Of a DNA stretch of 64,000 bases, positions 29,326 through 37,767 are shown piece by piece; position 1 is the first letter of the stretch, and each line of letters opens with the position of its first letter. The notes beneath the pieces were generated by a model that saw only the letters and a program-made list of their open reading frames with translations, did no database searches and was not told where the DNA came from. The stretch is taken from the NCBI RefSeq assembly GCF_900013425.1, contig NZ_FBXK01000002.1, positions 62,001 to 126,000 on the forward strand, given 5' to 3'. Source of the stretch: Sphingobium sp. Z007 (GTDB lineage: Bacteria > Pseudomonadota > Alphaproteobacteria > Sphingomonadales > Sphingomonadaceae). The position numbers were made by a program, and so were the translations under genes.

Positions 29326-30261
29326 TTACTCCATGGCGATCTCGGCAACAGGCGCTTCGACCTCCTCGCCGTCGTCGAACGCCACCCGAACGCGCTCGGG
29401 CAGGATCAAACGTCCTGTCCGCCCACCCACCGTCACCCGAACCGCATCGAGCGGCCGAGGCTGCGGCGGCACCTCCGTTTCGAACATCGATCGCAATCCG
29501 GCACCGGCACGGACCGGCCGGCACGGTGCAGCGCGCTCGGTGCCCTGCCCGTTCGGGAGCGCGGGCACATCGCGCAGACGGGCGTCCGGCAGAGTCTCGG
29601 AGGCCTTGAGTCCTGCGATAAACCGGCCGCCTTCGGCCAGGGTCACGCTCTCATCGCCAAGCCCCGTGACATAGGCGCGCACCGCGTCGCCATGAGTGCG
29701 AGCAGCCCGGTGAAGGTCGTAGAGCAACCGGATCGGCATCTGGTCGATCGCCGCACGCAGCCAGGGCGCCATGTCGGCACAGGCGGCATAGAGCGATACG
29801 AACTGCTTCGATCGGCCGAGCGCGCGGGCGATCTCCGCCTGGGTGACGCCGGCACCTAGCATGCGTTCGATCCCGGTCGCCAGATCATGGGGGGTCAGGC
29901 CTGCGCGCTGGTCATTCTCGACAATCTGATCGGCGAGCGTGTCGGCGCGGTTCACCACCGCCATCACGATCGCCGGGATGGTCTCGCGCCCGGCAAGGCG
30001 CGATGCCCGAAAGCGCCGCTCACCGACGCGGATGACGTGAAGGCCGTCGCCATTTTTCGGGGCGACGATGATCGGCTGCAGGACGCCGCGCGCGGCGATC
30101 GAGGCAGCAAGATCCTTGAGCTCCGTCTCGTCGAACACGCGCCGCGGATTTTCCGGATCGGCCATGATCCAGTCGAGCGGCAGATCCTCGACGCGCCGCG
30201 CGCTGTCGTGGAGACCGACAAGCAGCCCGAACTCTTCGGCGCGCTGATCGAACTTGCCCAT
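29326..30261 (-). CDS. ParB/RepB-like partition protein (second system)
   Basis: 311 residues. The ParB N-terminal domain is clear: DPENPRRVFDETELKDLAASI (in segments, about 35-56), VIRVGERRFRASRLAG (about 74-90). A helix-turn-helix follows (GVTQAEIARALGRSKQFVS, about 134-152). The start ATG at 30261 shares a base with the parA stop (TGATG). It is distinct from the ParB at 62910-63926. Possible parS sites are the 18-bp palindromes at 29098 and 31358. Confidence 0.85.
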   Translation of the reverse strand: MGKFDQRAEEFGLLVGLHDSARRVEDLPLDWIMADPENPRRVFDETELKDLAASIAARGVLQPIIVAPKNGDGLHVIRVGERRFRASRLAGRETIPAIVMAVVNRADTLADQIVENDQRAGLTPHDLATGIERMLGAGVTQAEIARALGRSKQFVSLYAACADMAPWLRAAIDQMPIRLLYDLHRAARTHGDAVRAYVTGLGDESVTLAEGGRFIAGLKASETLPDARLRDVPALPNGQGTERAAPCRPVRAGAGLRSMFETEVPPQPRPLDAVRVTVGGRTGRLILPERVRVAFDDGEEVEAPVAEIAME

Positions 30262-31025
30262 CACGCCGCACTCAGATGGCGGACGTCCATCCGGCGAACG
30301 ATCTCCGCCAGGATCGGCCGAATTTCGTCAGCGGCCGCCTTGGCGCCACTACCGGTTTCGCACCAGACCGGATGATGCTGTTCGGCCGAATGCTTGTAGG
30401 TCGGCCGCGCCTTGATGAAGGCGGGGAACATCAGCTTCTCACCAACCGCGCGGGCGAGCTTGACCGCATTGTCCATTTCGCGGCGGTCGAACGGATTGAC
30501 CATCGAGGGCAACAGCCCGAGAAAATCGACCTTGCGCCCGCCGCGCGCGCCTTCCGCCTTTTTGAGCGCGGTGAGCAGCATCTTGGCGCACTCGATCGAA
30601 TCCTCGGCGACCTGAACCGGAGCGATCACTGCGTCGGCCACCGCCATCGCGCTCAAGGTCAGCTCATCCCATTTGGGGCCGGTGTCGATGACGCAATGGT
30701 CAAAATGGGCACCCAACGCGGGAAACCGGCCAAGAAAATCGCGCACGTCACCCGCTGCCTTGACCATCTGCAGGCGCGGATCGGCGGCGAAGACCGTGAT
30801 GCCGGGCGCATCGGTAAGCTCAAGCCGCGCCTCGGGATCGAACAGGTCCGCCGAGAACCACCCGGTCCGCGCGCTGGCAAGCCGGCGTGTGGAACTGCCC
30901 TGCGGATCAAGGTCGAGAAAGGCGACGCGATTGCCGCCTTGCTCGGCCAGATACCAGGCGAGGTGCGTGGCGAGGAAGGTCTTGCCGACCCCGCCCTTCA
31001 GCAGGCTGACGACGATCGTCTTCAT
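30261..31025 (-). CDS. ParA family ATPase (second system)
   Basis: 254 residues from the ATG at 31025, which opens MKTIVVSLLKGGVGKTF with the deviant Walker A KGGVGKT at residues 10-16. A switch region with VIDTGPKWDEL (about 118-128) follows. Lack of an N-terminal DNA-binding domain makes it a small type Ib-like ParA, in contrast to the 400-residue ParA at 61661. It partitions plasmid copies with the downstream ParB. A longer frame to 31265 has no support. Confidence 0.87.
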   Translation of the reverse strand: MKTIVVSLLKGGVGKTFLATHLAWYLAEQGGNRVAFLDLDPQGSSTRRLASARTGWFSADLFDPEARLELTDAPGITVFAADPRLQMVKAAGDVRDFLGRFPALGAHFDHCVIDTGPKWDELTLSAMAVADAVIAPVQVAEDSIECAKMLLTALKKAEGARGGRKVDFLGLLPSMVNPFDRREMDNAVKLARAVGEKLMFPAFIKARPTYKHSAEQHHPVWCETGSGAKAAADEIRPILAEIVRRMDVRHLSAA

Positions 31026-31038
31026 GGTCGCCGGACCC

Positions 31039-31218
31039 TCACGATTCATAGTCTTGGGGACCATCACGCAGATTGCGTTCATAATGGTCGCGCGACGACC
31101 AGTCGCCACCGCCGCCGATGCCGGGTCCGACATAGCGAAACAGGTAGACGGTGATCGCGAAGCAGACGAATGCGAACACGAACGCATGGTCAGGATGACG
31201 GGAAAAATAATCGGCCAC
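31039..31218 (-). CDS. Small membrane protein upstream of parA
   Basis: 59 residues starting at GTG 31218 (reads MADYFSRHPDHAFVF), with GGAG 7 bases upstream. One hydrophobic helix (about 11-27, AFVFAFVCFAITVYLF) and a hydrophilic Gly/Asp/Arg tail. It ends 13 bp before parA on the same strand, so it is probably the first gene of the partition operon. No family recognised. Confidence 0.55.
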   Translation of the reverse strand: MADYFSRHPDHAFVFAFVCFAITVYLFRYVGPGIGGGGDWSSRDHYERNLRDGPQDYES

Positions 31219-31357
31219 AACGGGTCTCCTTGGGATGTTCCAGGGACACCGATCGGTCCCCTCACCGCGCAGCAAGACGCGGACGCTCTCGCCGCGCAGC
31301 CTCCCCTCTCGTGCCGGAGAGCAAGGGTCGATGGGACGTCTGGGCGGCACCGCCGAC

Positions 31358-31375
31358 AGTCTGCTCAAGCAGACT
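31358..31375. promoter_or_regulatory. Palindromic operator or centromere-like site, copy 2
   Basis: AGTCTGCTCAAGCAGACT: arms AGTCTGCT and AGCAGACT around CA, perfect. It lies 140 bp upstream of the small membrane gene that precedes parA and matches 29098-29115 in 17 of 18 bases. Confidence 0.6.
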
Positions 31376-31382
31376 TTTCGGC

Positions 31383-31403
31383 TATCCCCCCGGTCAGGGG
31401 GAT
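31383..31403. promoter_or_regulatory. C-run/G-run palindrome shared with 59759
   Basis: ATCCCCC-CGGTCA-GGGGGAT, a 20-bp palindrome preceded by CGGCT. A near-identical element with the same flank (CGGTATCCCCCC...GGGGGA) lies at 59759-59778 in front of the SSB-like gene. Both precede minus-strand operons. Confidence 0.5.
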
Positions 31404-31509
31404 GGCCGGGGTCGCTCGCGAGGGATGGGAAATCTGGTCAGGCCGACGCCGGGCGCAACCGGGTGACACAAAGCAATCCGCGCCGGCCGCAGCGGCGAGC
31501 CCTTTCGGT

Positions 31510-31540
31510 AAAAAAGTGGCCCCGACAGGGTCGGGGCCAT
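31510..31540 (-). terminator. Rho-independent terminator after DUF3768 gene
   Basis: On the minus strand GGCCCCGAC-CCT-GTCGGGGCC (31519-31539) is followed by ACTTTTTTACC, starting 8 bp after the stop at 31547. Confidence 0.8.
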
Positions 31541-31546
31541 GATCGC

Positions 31547-31942
31547 TCAATATTCGTGGGTGAGAAGCAGCGTCAGCACGCGGATGGTGACATCGGGATC
31601 TGCCGGGTCAGGCGATCCGTATGTCAGTGCGCGATCATAATAATCGATCTTCCAGTACAGGGCCTCGCCCGCGAAGTCGAAGCGACCGAAATCACGCTCC
31701 CCATGCGGATCGACGTCGGGACCAAAGGCGTCATAGTCGCGCACCGTGCGCAGCAGTACCGCGCGGCGCTGAAACCCGCGAAACAGGCTGGTATCGCCGA
31801 TCAGGTCGGCGACCCCGGCGGTCATGACCACCTGGTTGACGCCCGGGCTATGGATGGATTGGCGCAGGGCATCATTGAGCCGCGCGATGGTCGCGATGCG
31901 CTGGTCTGCGGATAGGATTTTGTCATTCTGGGGGTCGGCCAT
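31547..31942 (-). CDS. DUF3768 family protein
   Basis: 131 residues from the ATG at 31942. The pattern QRIATIARLNDALRQ, VVMTAGVADL, FDAFGPDVDPHGERDFG-like and LYWKIDYYD matches the DUF3768 family, common on alphaproteobacterial plasmids and without known function. It ends in its own terminator. The longer frame to 32107 lacks a ribosome site. Confidence 0.75.
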   Translation of the reverse strand: MADPQNDKILSADQRIATIARLNDALRQSIHSPGVNQVVMTAGVADLIGDTSLFRGFQRRAVLLRTVRDYDAFGPDVDPHGERDFGRFDFAGEALYWKIDYYDRALTYGSPDPADPDVTIRVLTLLLTHEY

Positions 31943-32216
31943 GACGTTCGACTTTCCAAGCTGTGTCAGACCCCGCCGATCGGGGCCTTCCGACAGGCGA
32001 CCGGACCGCCGGGGCATAGCGCGCCCGCGCACCCGACAGGGTCGCAGCGGATGTGGAGAAGCCCGGCACCGGGCTTGCGCTGGCAAGTGCCGCGGCGAGG
32101 ACGCCAAGCCAGGAAGGGACCGTCGGTGCGGCGGTCAGAGGGAATAAGGAACGGCATGGCCGACTTTTCAGACGTGCTGCTGGACGCGCGAACGAGGGCT
32201 TCGCTATCATCCGATC

Positions 32217-32594
32217 ATGACAGACACCGCCCGGATCATCGCCCTTTGGCCACGCTGGACATCGAGCGTCGGCGCGATGCAGCGGTTGCAGATCCAGGTT
32301 CGTACCCAGTGCCGTCGCTGCGGCGCCCTGATGCGCGCCGATCTCGACGAGCTGGTCGCCCGCTATGGCGGGAATGCGTCGTTGATCGATCGCCAGGAGC
32401 GATGCCGTATGGTCGCGTGCGATGGCGCGACCTTCTACCTCGCGGCCCGGCGCTATGGTGGACCGTGGCGGATCCTGGTCGATGATGCGGCGTTGCGCGA
32501 CGGGCTGAGCCTGTGCCCGCCCGCGCATCTAGCGCATGGGCGACCAGCCCCTGTCGCGAATGCCGCAGACCTGCCGAGTCCACAGCGCCGTTGA
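32217..32594 (+). CDS. Hypothetical protein with CxxC pair
   Basis: 125 residues with a cysteine cluster (CRRCGALM at about 32-39 and CRMVAC at about 63-68) that could bind zinc. The C-terminus is disordered and proline-rich. It is oriented opposite to its neighbours and ends 38 bp before the group II intron. The family is not recognised. Confidence 0.55.
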   Translation: MTDTARIIALWPRWTSSVGAMQRLQIQVRTQCRRCGALMRADLDELVARYGGNASLIDRQERCRMVACDGATFYLAARRYGGPWRILVDDAALRDGLSLCPPAHLAHGRPAPVANAADLPSPQRR

Positions 32595-33241
32595 CGACCT
32601 GCCCACGGCAGGGATCGTGACCCGCATGGGCGTGCGCCGTTGTGGCGCGGAGAAGAAAGGAGTGTTCGTATGAACTGAGCTTATTGGCATAGCTCATGCC
32701 TGACCGACTTACCGGTGCCGATGATGAGTCGGCTGAAATTCCGAAAGGGAAACGGGACCATAGCATGTCGGTGGATGGATCGAAGTCGGGCGCCGCAGCC
32801 TGACGGTTGACCAGCAGGCAAGGTGCGCATGGTGAAGACTGGATTGTCTGAATCCCAGTTTCCAACGACCACTAGGTAGGTGACGGTGAACGCAGCTGAC
32901 ACACCGTCCCGAGCGGAGCGAGGAGCACGGCCCTGCAAATCGCTGCCAGTCCGCCCGGCGTGGCCCCGGTAAGGGGATCAAGGAAATGAACGGGGCACCT
33001 AAACGCACCGCGACTCCTCACTCGCGCAACTGCGGGATCGCCTAAACAGGACGGCTTGTTCGGACCTGCATGGCGACGGAGCCGTCATAGTAGTCAAACG
33101 CCCGGTGTAATGGCCGGGACAGCCGCCGCGAGGCGGACGGGGCAGCGGTATAAGCGGGAGCGATCCTTGTCGAAATCCGCAGCATCCGGGCGAAGGACGG
33201 CAGTTCTGTAACCTCGATGGATCAAAGGAAAGGGATTGCTG

Positions 33242-35107
33242 ATGCAAACCGCTACTATCCTGAGACGGATCGAGAAGCTTCCGGCCTTGTCGCGGGCGGG
33301 CAAGCGGATCAACGGTCTCAACCGCCTCATGCGGTCCCGCTGCTTATATGAGCGGGCCTATGATAGAGTATCCCGGAATCGGGGTGCGATGACGCCGGGA
33401 GTAGACGGCCAGACCTTCGACGGCATGACGCTGGCGAGGCTTGATCGTCTGGTCGAACGCGTGGCGGAAGGCCGTTACCGCCCTCGTCCAGTGCGGCGGG
33501 TCTATATCCCCAAGGGCAATGGTAAAATGCGCCCATTGGGCATCCCTACGGCGGATGATCGCATCGTTCAGGAGGCGGCGAGAATGATCCTCGCGGCGAT
33601 TTATGAGCCTGTGTTCTCGCAGCACAGCCATGGGTTCCGCGCGGGTCGCTCCTGCCACACGGCTCTCGAAGAGATCCGCAAAACCTGGACGGGTGCGAAA
33701 TGGCTGATCGAAGTGGATGTTCGCGGGTTCTTCGACAACATCGACCATGACATCCTGCTCGGCCTCTTGGCCCGCCGGATCGATGATCCTGTGTTCATCG
33801 ATCTGATCGGGACGATGCTAAAGGCAGGGTGCATGGATGAATGGAAGTTCGAACGGACTTATAGCGGCACTCCGCAGGGTGGGGTCATCTCGCCCTTACT
33901 TGCCAACATCTATCTCCATGAGCTTGACCTGTTCATGGAGGAAATGCGGGCGGGCTTCGACAAGGGCGCCAAACGGCGGGCCAATCCTGCCTATGTCGCC
34001 CAGACCCAGCAGATCGCCGCACTTCGTAAGAAGATCGATGCAGTCCGTGCCGATGGTGCGGATGAGGTAGAAGTCCGGGCCTGTCTAGCCCGGATCGAAG
34101 CCATCAATCGGGAAAGGCGGAAGATACCGTCCGTCGATCCAATGGACCCCAACTTCCGTCGCCTTCGCTACTGCCGCTATGCCGATGACTTTCTTGTCGG
34201 TGTGATCGGCAGCAAGGCGGAGGCCGTTCAGATCATGGCCGATATACAGCGCTTCCTCGCTGATCGGCTCAATCTGGCGGTATCACCGGAGAAAACCGGG
34301 GTTCGCGATGCGTCGAGGGGATCGCCGTTCCTTGGCTTCCATGTATGCGCCTTCACGTTGCGCTCTCCCGGAACAATGGCGGGGCGTCAGAAGGTCGGCG
34401 GCGGGATGCGACGCATCCTTCGTCGGCCAACGCGGGGGAACATCAAGTTGTGGGTGGCGAGGGACCGGGTCTATGCATTTTGCAGGCGCAAAAAGCTCGG
34501 CAACCTCGACATGAGGAATGGCCGGGTGCGTCCGCAACTCATGGAATCCAGTGTAGCGGAGATTATCGTTGCCTATAACTCAGAGTTCCGGGGCTTCGCG
34601 ACCTATTATGCGATCGCCGACGGCGTGAAAGCGTCGCTCGACAAGCTCGAACTGGTAATGCTCAGGAGCCTCTTTGCGACTGTAGCATGCCGGCGACGCT
34701 CGACGAGAAGGCAGGCCGAGGAATATCTGAAAATGGGGTCGGATCACGGCGTAACGACCTTGGTCCGGGGCGAGCCGCGCGTCCATAAGGTATGGAAACT
34801 GAAGCATCTGATCGTACAGGCATGGGGCAATCCCGTCGTTGATGCCATTACGGTTGGCTCGCGCATTGCGCAGAGTTCGAACGATCTCGTCACCCGTCTC
34901 AGCGCCGAAGAATGCGAGGCGTGCGGCGATACTGACGGACCGTTCGAGATGCATCATCCTCACCGCTTAAAGGACAAACGGCGCGGCCAACTGACGCCAT
35001 GGGTGCAATCAGCACGGCGGCGCAGGACCATCGTCCTATGTCGAAAGTGTCATGTTGCCCATCATGGTGGCCGGATGCCAGACAGAATGGAGAGCCGTGT
35101 GCATTGA
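33242..35107 (+). CDS. ltrA: Group II intron reverse transcriptase/maturase with HNH domain
   Basis: 621 residues. The reverse transcriptase domain (about 60-400) has RYADDFLVG (YADD active site, about residue 313) and [15 protein letters not shown] (about 209-223). The thumb/maturase X region follows. A C-terminal HNH-type endonuclease has the pair [17 protein letters not shown] and the later [11 protein letters not shown]. The ATG at 33242 follows AAGGAAAGGG; a TTG at 33236 is also possible. It splices the intron and copies it into new DNA sites. The stop codon (35105-35107) lies inside domain V. Confidence 0.93.
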   Translation: MQTATILRRIEKLPALSRAGKRINGLNRLMRSRCLYERAYDRVSRNRGAMTPGVDGQTFDGMTLARLDRLVERVAEGRYRPRPVRRVYIPKGNGKMRPLGIPTADDRIVQEAARMILAAIYEPVFSQHSHGFRAGRSCHTALEEIRKTWTGAKWLIEVDVRGFFDNIDHDILLGLLARRIDDPVFIDLIGTMLKAGCMDEWKFERTYSGTPQGGVISPLLANIYLHELDLFMEEMRAGFDKGAKRRANPAYVAQTQQIAALRKKIDAVRADGADEVEVRACLARIEAINRERRKIPSVDPMDPNFRRLRYCRYADDFLVGVIGSKAEAVQIMADIQRFLADRLNLAVSPEKTGVRDASRGSPFLGFHVCAFTLRSPGTMAGRQKVGGGMRRILRRPTRGNIKLWVARDRVYAFCRRKKLGNLDMRNGRVRPQLMESSVAEIIVAYNSEFRGFATYYAIADGVKASLDKLELVMLRSLFATVACRRRSTRRQAEEYLKMGSDHGVTTLVRGEPRVHKVWKLKHLIVQAWGNPVVDAITVGSRIAQSSNDLVTRLSAEECEACGDTDGPFEMHHPHRLKDKRRGQLTPWVQSARRRRTIVLCRKCHVAHHGGRMPDRMESRVH

Positions 35108-35126
35108 AAGGTGCAAGCACGGTTCG
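35092..35126 (+). ncRNA. Group II intron domain V
   Basis: The hairpin GAGCCGTGTGC...GCAAGCACGGTTC with the GAAA loop is the catalytic domain V. It overlaps the last five codons and the stop of the maturase gene. Confidence 0.85.
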
Positions 35127-35248
35127 GGGGGAGGCGCTGGGGCGTCCTCGCAAGAGGCGCCTCGCGTCTACCCTACCGAGACCCGGCACGGGGCTCGGGG
35201 CGGTCCGCCTAGAGCCCGGTCCGGCGCAGCCGGAGCCGCCCTGCCCGC

Positions 35249-35782
35249 TTAAGCCCCCTTCGCGTTAGCCAGATCACCGAACAAACGAAGCAATATCTCG
35301 TCCAGGCTGGCGACCTTCTCGAACCTGGATATCCGGACCTTGCGGTGGTTCGGCCGCTCATTCTTCTCGCCCTCCGCCGTGCCCTTGCTATGTTTGGCGA
35401 CGGCGAACGGACTGATGTCCGGCAAAGGCTCGCCCGGCCCCGCGCCAAACCACAGATAATGGTCGAAGAGGAGATCCGGCGTCACCACGATCCAGATGAC
35501 GCATCCGCTCGGCTTCTCCATCAGCTTGAGGCTGATCTTTACCTCATCGGTCTTGCCGCCGACGATTTTGGTTTTGAACTGGATATGGCGGGTTACGCGA
35601 CCTCGGGCCATGACCAGGTCATAGCCGCCCGCGTCGAATTCAGAACGCAGCACCTCGACGTCTGTCACACCCAGTTGCCAGAGCCGGCGCAGTGCTTCAC
35701 CGACAAAGACATGCTCGACGATGCGCTCCCGCAGGGTCGAGTGAATGAAGTGCGGGTTCGCTTCCTCGGTAAGATCGTCCAA
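35249..35782 (-). CDS. Hypothetical protein with PD-(D/E)xK-like motif
   Basis: 177 residues. EFDAGGYDLVMARGRVTRHI followed by QFKTK resembles a restriction-endonuclease fold core (D in GYDL, then QxK in place of E/QxK), about residues 47-72. The rest is mixed alpha/beta with a basic tail. It may be a nuclease or a nuclease-fold accessory protein. It is followed downstream by the intron and preceded by a small gene. Activity is unproven. Confidence 0.55.
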   Translation of the reverse strand: MDDLTEEANPHFIHSTLRERIVEHVFVGEALRRLWQLGVTDVEVLRSEFDAGGYDLVMARGRVTRHIQFKTKIVGGKTDEVKISLKLMEKPSGCVIWIVVTPDLLFDHYLWFGAGPGEPLPDISPFAVAKHSKGTAEGEKNERPNHRKVRISRFEKVASLDEILLRLFGDLANAKGA

Positions 35783-35831
35783 TCAGCACTCGCGCAATAA
35801 GGGCGGGGGCGGATGCCCCCGCCGGAAGGTT

Positions 35832-35996
35832 TCAGCTGAACGGATCATATTCGTTGATGACGACCACGTCGCCGTCAAAGTCGTCGGCGGTGATGACGGC
35901 GAACTGGTTGCCGATCCCGATGACCATCGTTGCGATCATCAGGGTTTTGGAGAGGCTGAGCGCATTGAGGCGGGCGATCTTGATGTCGGTGAACAT
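35832..35996 (-). CDS. Small hypothetical protein, 54 aa
   Basis: A 54-residue frame starting MFTDIKIARLNALSLSK and ending INEYDPFS, with GGAG 7 bases before the ATG at 35996. A mildly hydrophobic middle (MIATMVIGIGNQFAVI) is followed by an acidic tail. It lies 50 bp upstream of the nuclease-like gene on the same strand. Supported by the ribosome site and protein-like composition only. Confidence 0.5.
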   Translation of the reverse strand: MFTDIKIARLNALSLSKTLMIATMVIGIGNQFAVITADDFDGDVVVINEYDPFS

Positions 35997-36242
35997 GTCG
36001 AGGCTCCTTGAAAGCCGGCGGGTTCATCCCCGCTCGACTGGCGCCCGAAGTGTTCGGAGGGTGGCCGCGATCACTTTTTGCCGCAGGCCAAAAGCCGTAG
36101 CGAAGCGACCGGACCCTTTACGGGTTGATCGCATTAGGCCGCGCGCCGGACCAAGGATTGCGCCTCAAAGAGCGGGGTGAAGCTGCCGGCCGCAAGAGGT
36201 CATGGCCCCTCCGGACCGATATCACCGTTTGCTTGTGTTTGC

Positions 36243-36273
36243 CTCACATGAGACATATATCTGTATCAGGTGA
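36243..36273. promoter_or_regulatory. Operator of the RES/Xre toxin-antitoxin operon
   Basis: An interrupted palindrome: CTCACATGAGACA, then TATATC, then TGTATCAGGTGAG. It ends 14 bp before the antitoxin ATG and overlaps the likely promoter, as expected for autoregulation by the antitoxin. Confidence 0.65.
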
Positions 36274-36287
36274 GACAGGAGCAGCAG

Positions 36288-36722
36288 ATGGCGAGCCAGC
36301 CCGTGACGATCGAGACCCTGCTTGGGGTTGCGCCCCGCAAGGGCGACACGCGCCTGGGGCTGAGCTATTCGATTCTCGAAGGCCTGCCGGTCGGCGCACT
36401 CGACCATCTCGCCGACACCGTCGCGCCGGGCGACAGTCGCTTCAAGTTCCGCCTTATTTCCAAGGCGACGCTCGATCGCCGCAAGAAATCGGCGTCCAAG
36501 CGCCTGACCAGCGAGGAAGGCGACAAGCTGGCGCGGATCGCCAAGGTGTTCAGCTTCGCGCTCGATATCTATAAGGATCCCGCCAAGGTCCGCGACTTTC
36601 TCGGCCGCGCGCACCCCATGCTCGACAACAAGCCGCCGCTCGACGTGGCGCTGGCGACGGGTCCGGGAGCCGATGTCGTCATCAACCTGCTGGGACGGGC
36701 GGCGTATGGCGGCGGAGCGTGA
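36288..36722 (+). CDS. Xre/MbcA/ParS-type antitoxin (DUF2384)
   Basis: 144 residues from the ATG at 36288, chosen for AGGAG 6 bases upstream (a GTG at 36270 lies inside the operator). The N-terminal half is helical with a helix-turn-helix-like region (SRFKFRLISKATLDRRKK). The C-terminal part, ARIAKVFSFALDIYKDPAKVRDFLGRAHPML (in segments), is the DUF2384 toxin-binding domain. It neutralises the RES toxin encoded next, with a GTGA overlap, and should repress the operon. Confidence 0.85.
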   Translation: MASQPVTIETLLGVAPRKGDTRLGLSYSILEGLPVGALDHLADTVAPGDSRFKFRLISKATLDRRKKSASKRLTSEEGDKLARIAKVFSFALDIYKDPAKVRDFLGRAHPMLDNKPPLDVALATGPGADVVINLLGRAAYGGGA

Positions 36723-37207
36723 GCGCCCAGATCACCGACCGCGTGCTGACCTGTTTTCGGATCGGCGATCCCGATGGCGCGCATCCGATCTATGACAGCG
36801 AGGGCGCTCGGCTCTATCCGGGACGGTGGAACACCGCGGCCAGCCCGATCATCTACACGTCAGAACATTATTCGACGGCGATGCTGGAAAAGCTCGTCCA
36901 TGCCAACACGGTGATGCCGCCCAACCAGCATTATATCCGCATCACGATCCCCAACGGCGTCAGCTACGAAGTCTTCCCAACCGCGAAATTCTCCGGGTGG
37001 GACGGCAAGCGCGAAGACATCTGCAGGGCCTTTGGCGAGGCGTGGTTCGCGGCAGGGCGCTCGGCGTTGTTGCTGGTGCCTTCGATCCCGGCGCGGGTGG
37101 AACGCAACATCCTGATCAATCCAGCACATCCCGACGCGCAAGCAATCAGCTTCGAGCTGCCCGAACCAATTGGTGGGATGACCGGCTCTACGGCTGATCG
37201 TGCCTGA
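36719..37207 (+). CDS. RES domain toxin (MbcT-like NAD+ degrading)
   Basis: 162 residues with the RES family pattern: R in CFRIGDPD, the YPGRWNTAASPIIYTSEH stretch, and a later SER-like LLLVPSIPARVERNILINPAHPD. Family members degrade NAD+ and arrest growth. It starts with GTG overlapping the antitoxin stop. The C-terminal tail after ELPEPIG is plasmid-specific. Complete. Confidence 0.85.
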   Translation: MSAQITDRVLTCFRIGDPDGAHPIYDSEGARLYPGRWNTAASPIIYTSEHYSTAMLEKLVHANTVMPPNQHYIRITIPNGVSYEVFPTAKFSGWDGKREDICRAFGEAWFAAGRSALLLVPSIPARVERNILINPAHPDAQAISFELPEPIGGMTGSTADRA

Positions 37208-37240
37208 CTGGCATATTTGCGTTGATCCTTGCGAACTGCC

Positions 37241-37636
37241 TTATTCGCCGACAGTCGGGCCACCGGCATTGAGCAACTGCGAAACAGCGGTGACGATCTG
37301 GCCGATCGCAAAGGGCTTGGCGATCAGCACGCTGTTGGGGACGCCGTGCGATGTCCATTCATGACCGCTCGCGCCCGACATATAGACGATTGGAATATCC
37401 GCTGTCAGTTCGCGAGCGCGTCGTGCGACATCCCAACCGGTCAGCTTATTCGGTACAAGATTTACGTCGGTGACGATTGCCCGGACGGTCGAGTCCGTTT
37501 TCTCCAATGAAGCGATCGCCTCCTCGGCAGTGTGAGCAGTCGCGACGGCATAACCGGCATCTTCCAGGCCCAAGACGACGACCTCTTCGATCAATGTCTC
37601 GTCTTCCACCACCAATATCAAAACTGAGTCGGTCAA
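37241..37636 (-). CDS. Single-domain response regulator
   Basis: 131-residue CheY-like receiver domain: acidic pocket VVEDE (9-13), phospho-acceptor D57 in IVTDVNL, and the lysine in LIAKPF (about 106). No output domain. It lies about 130 bp downstream of a histidine kinase on the same strand and is likely its partner. Confidence 0.85.
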   Translation of the reverse strand: MTDSVLILVVEDETLIEEVVVLGLEDAGYAVATAHTAEEAIASLEKTDSTVRAIVTDVNLVPNKLTGWDVARRARELTADIPIVYMSGASGHEWTSHGVPNSVLIAKPFAIGQIVTAVSQLLNAGGPTVGE

Positions 37637-37767
37637 AATCGGTGGTGCGTTGTTGGTGTGCGAACGGAACGCTCCGCGCCTGTGCGATAGAATTGCTCAA
37701 CGCAGCCAAGCTGCAAACTATCCGCACCCGCAGTGTAAATCTCGCAAGGGGGCCAAGCCGTGCCGGT

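Larger units (their letters stand above)
32632..35176 (+). mobile_element. Group II intron
   Basis: The 5' end begins with the consensus GTGCG at 32632. An about 600-nt ribozyme 5' part (domains I-III) precedes the maturase gene. Domain V is recognisable at 35092-35126 and domain VI ends at CTACCCTAC near 35176. It is inserted in the intergenic space between convergent genes (32594 plus, 35249 minus), so it interrupts no reading frame. End positions are accurate to a few bases only. Confidence 0.85.
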
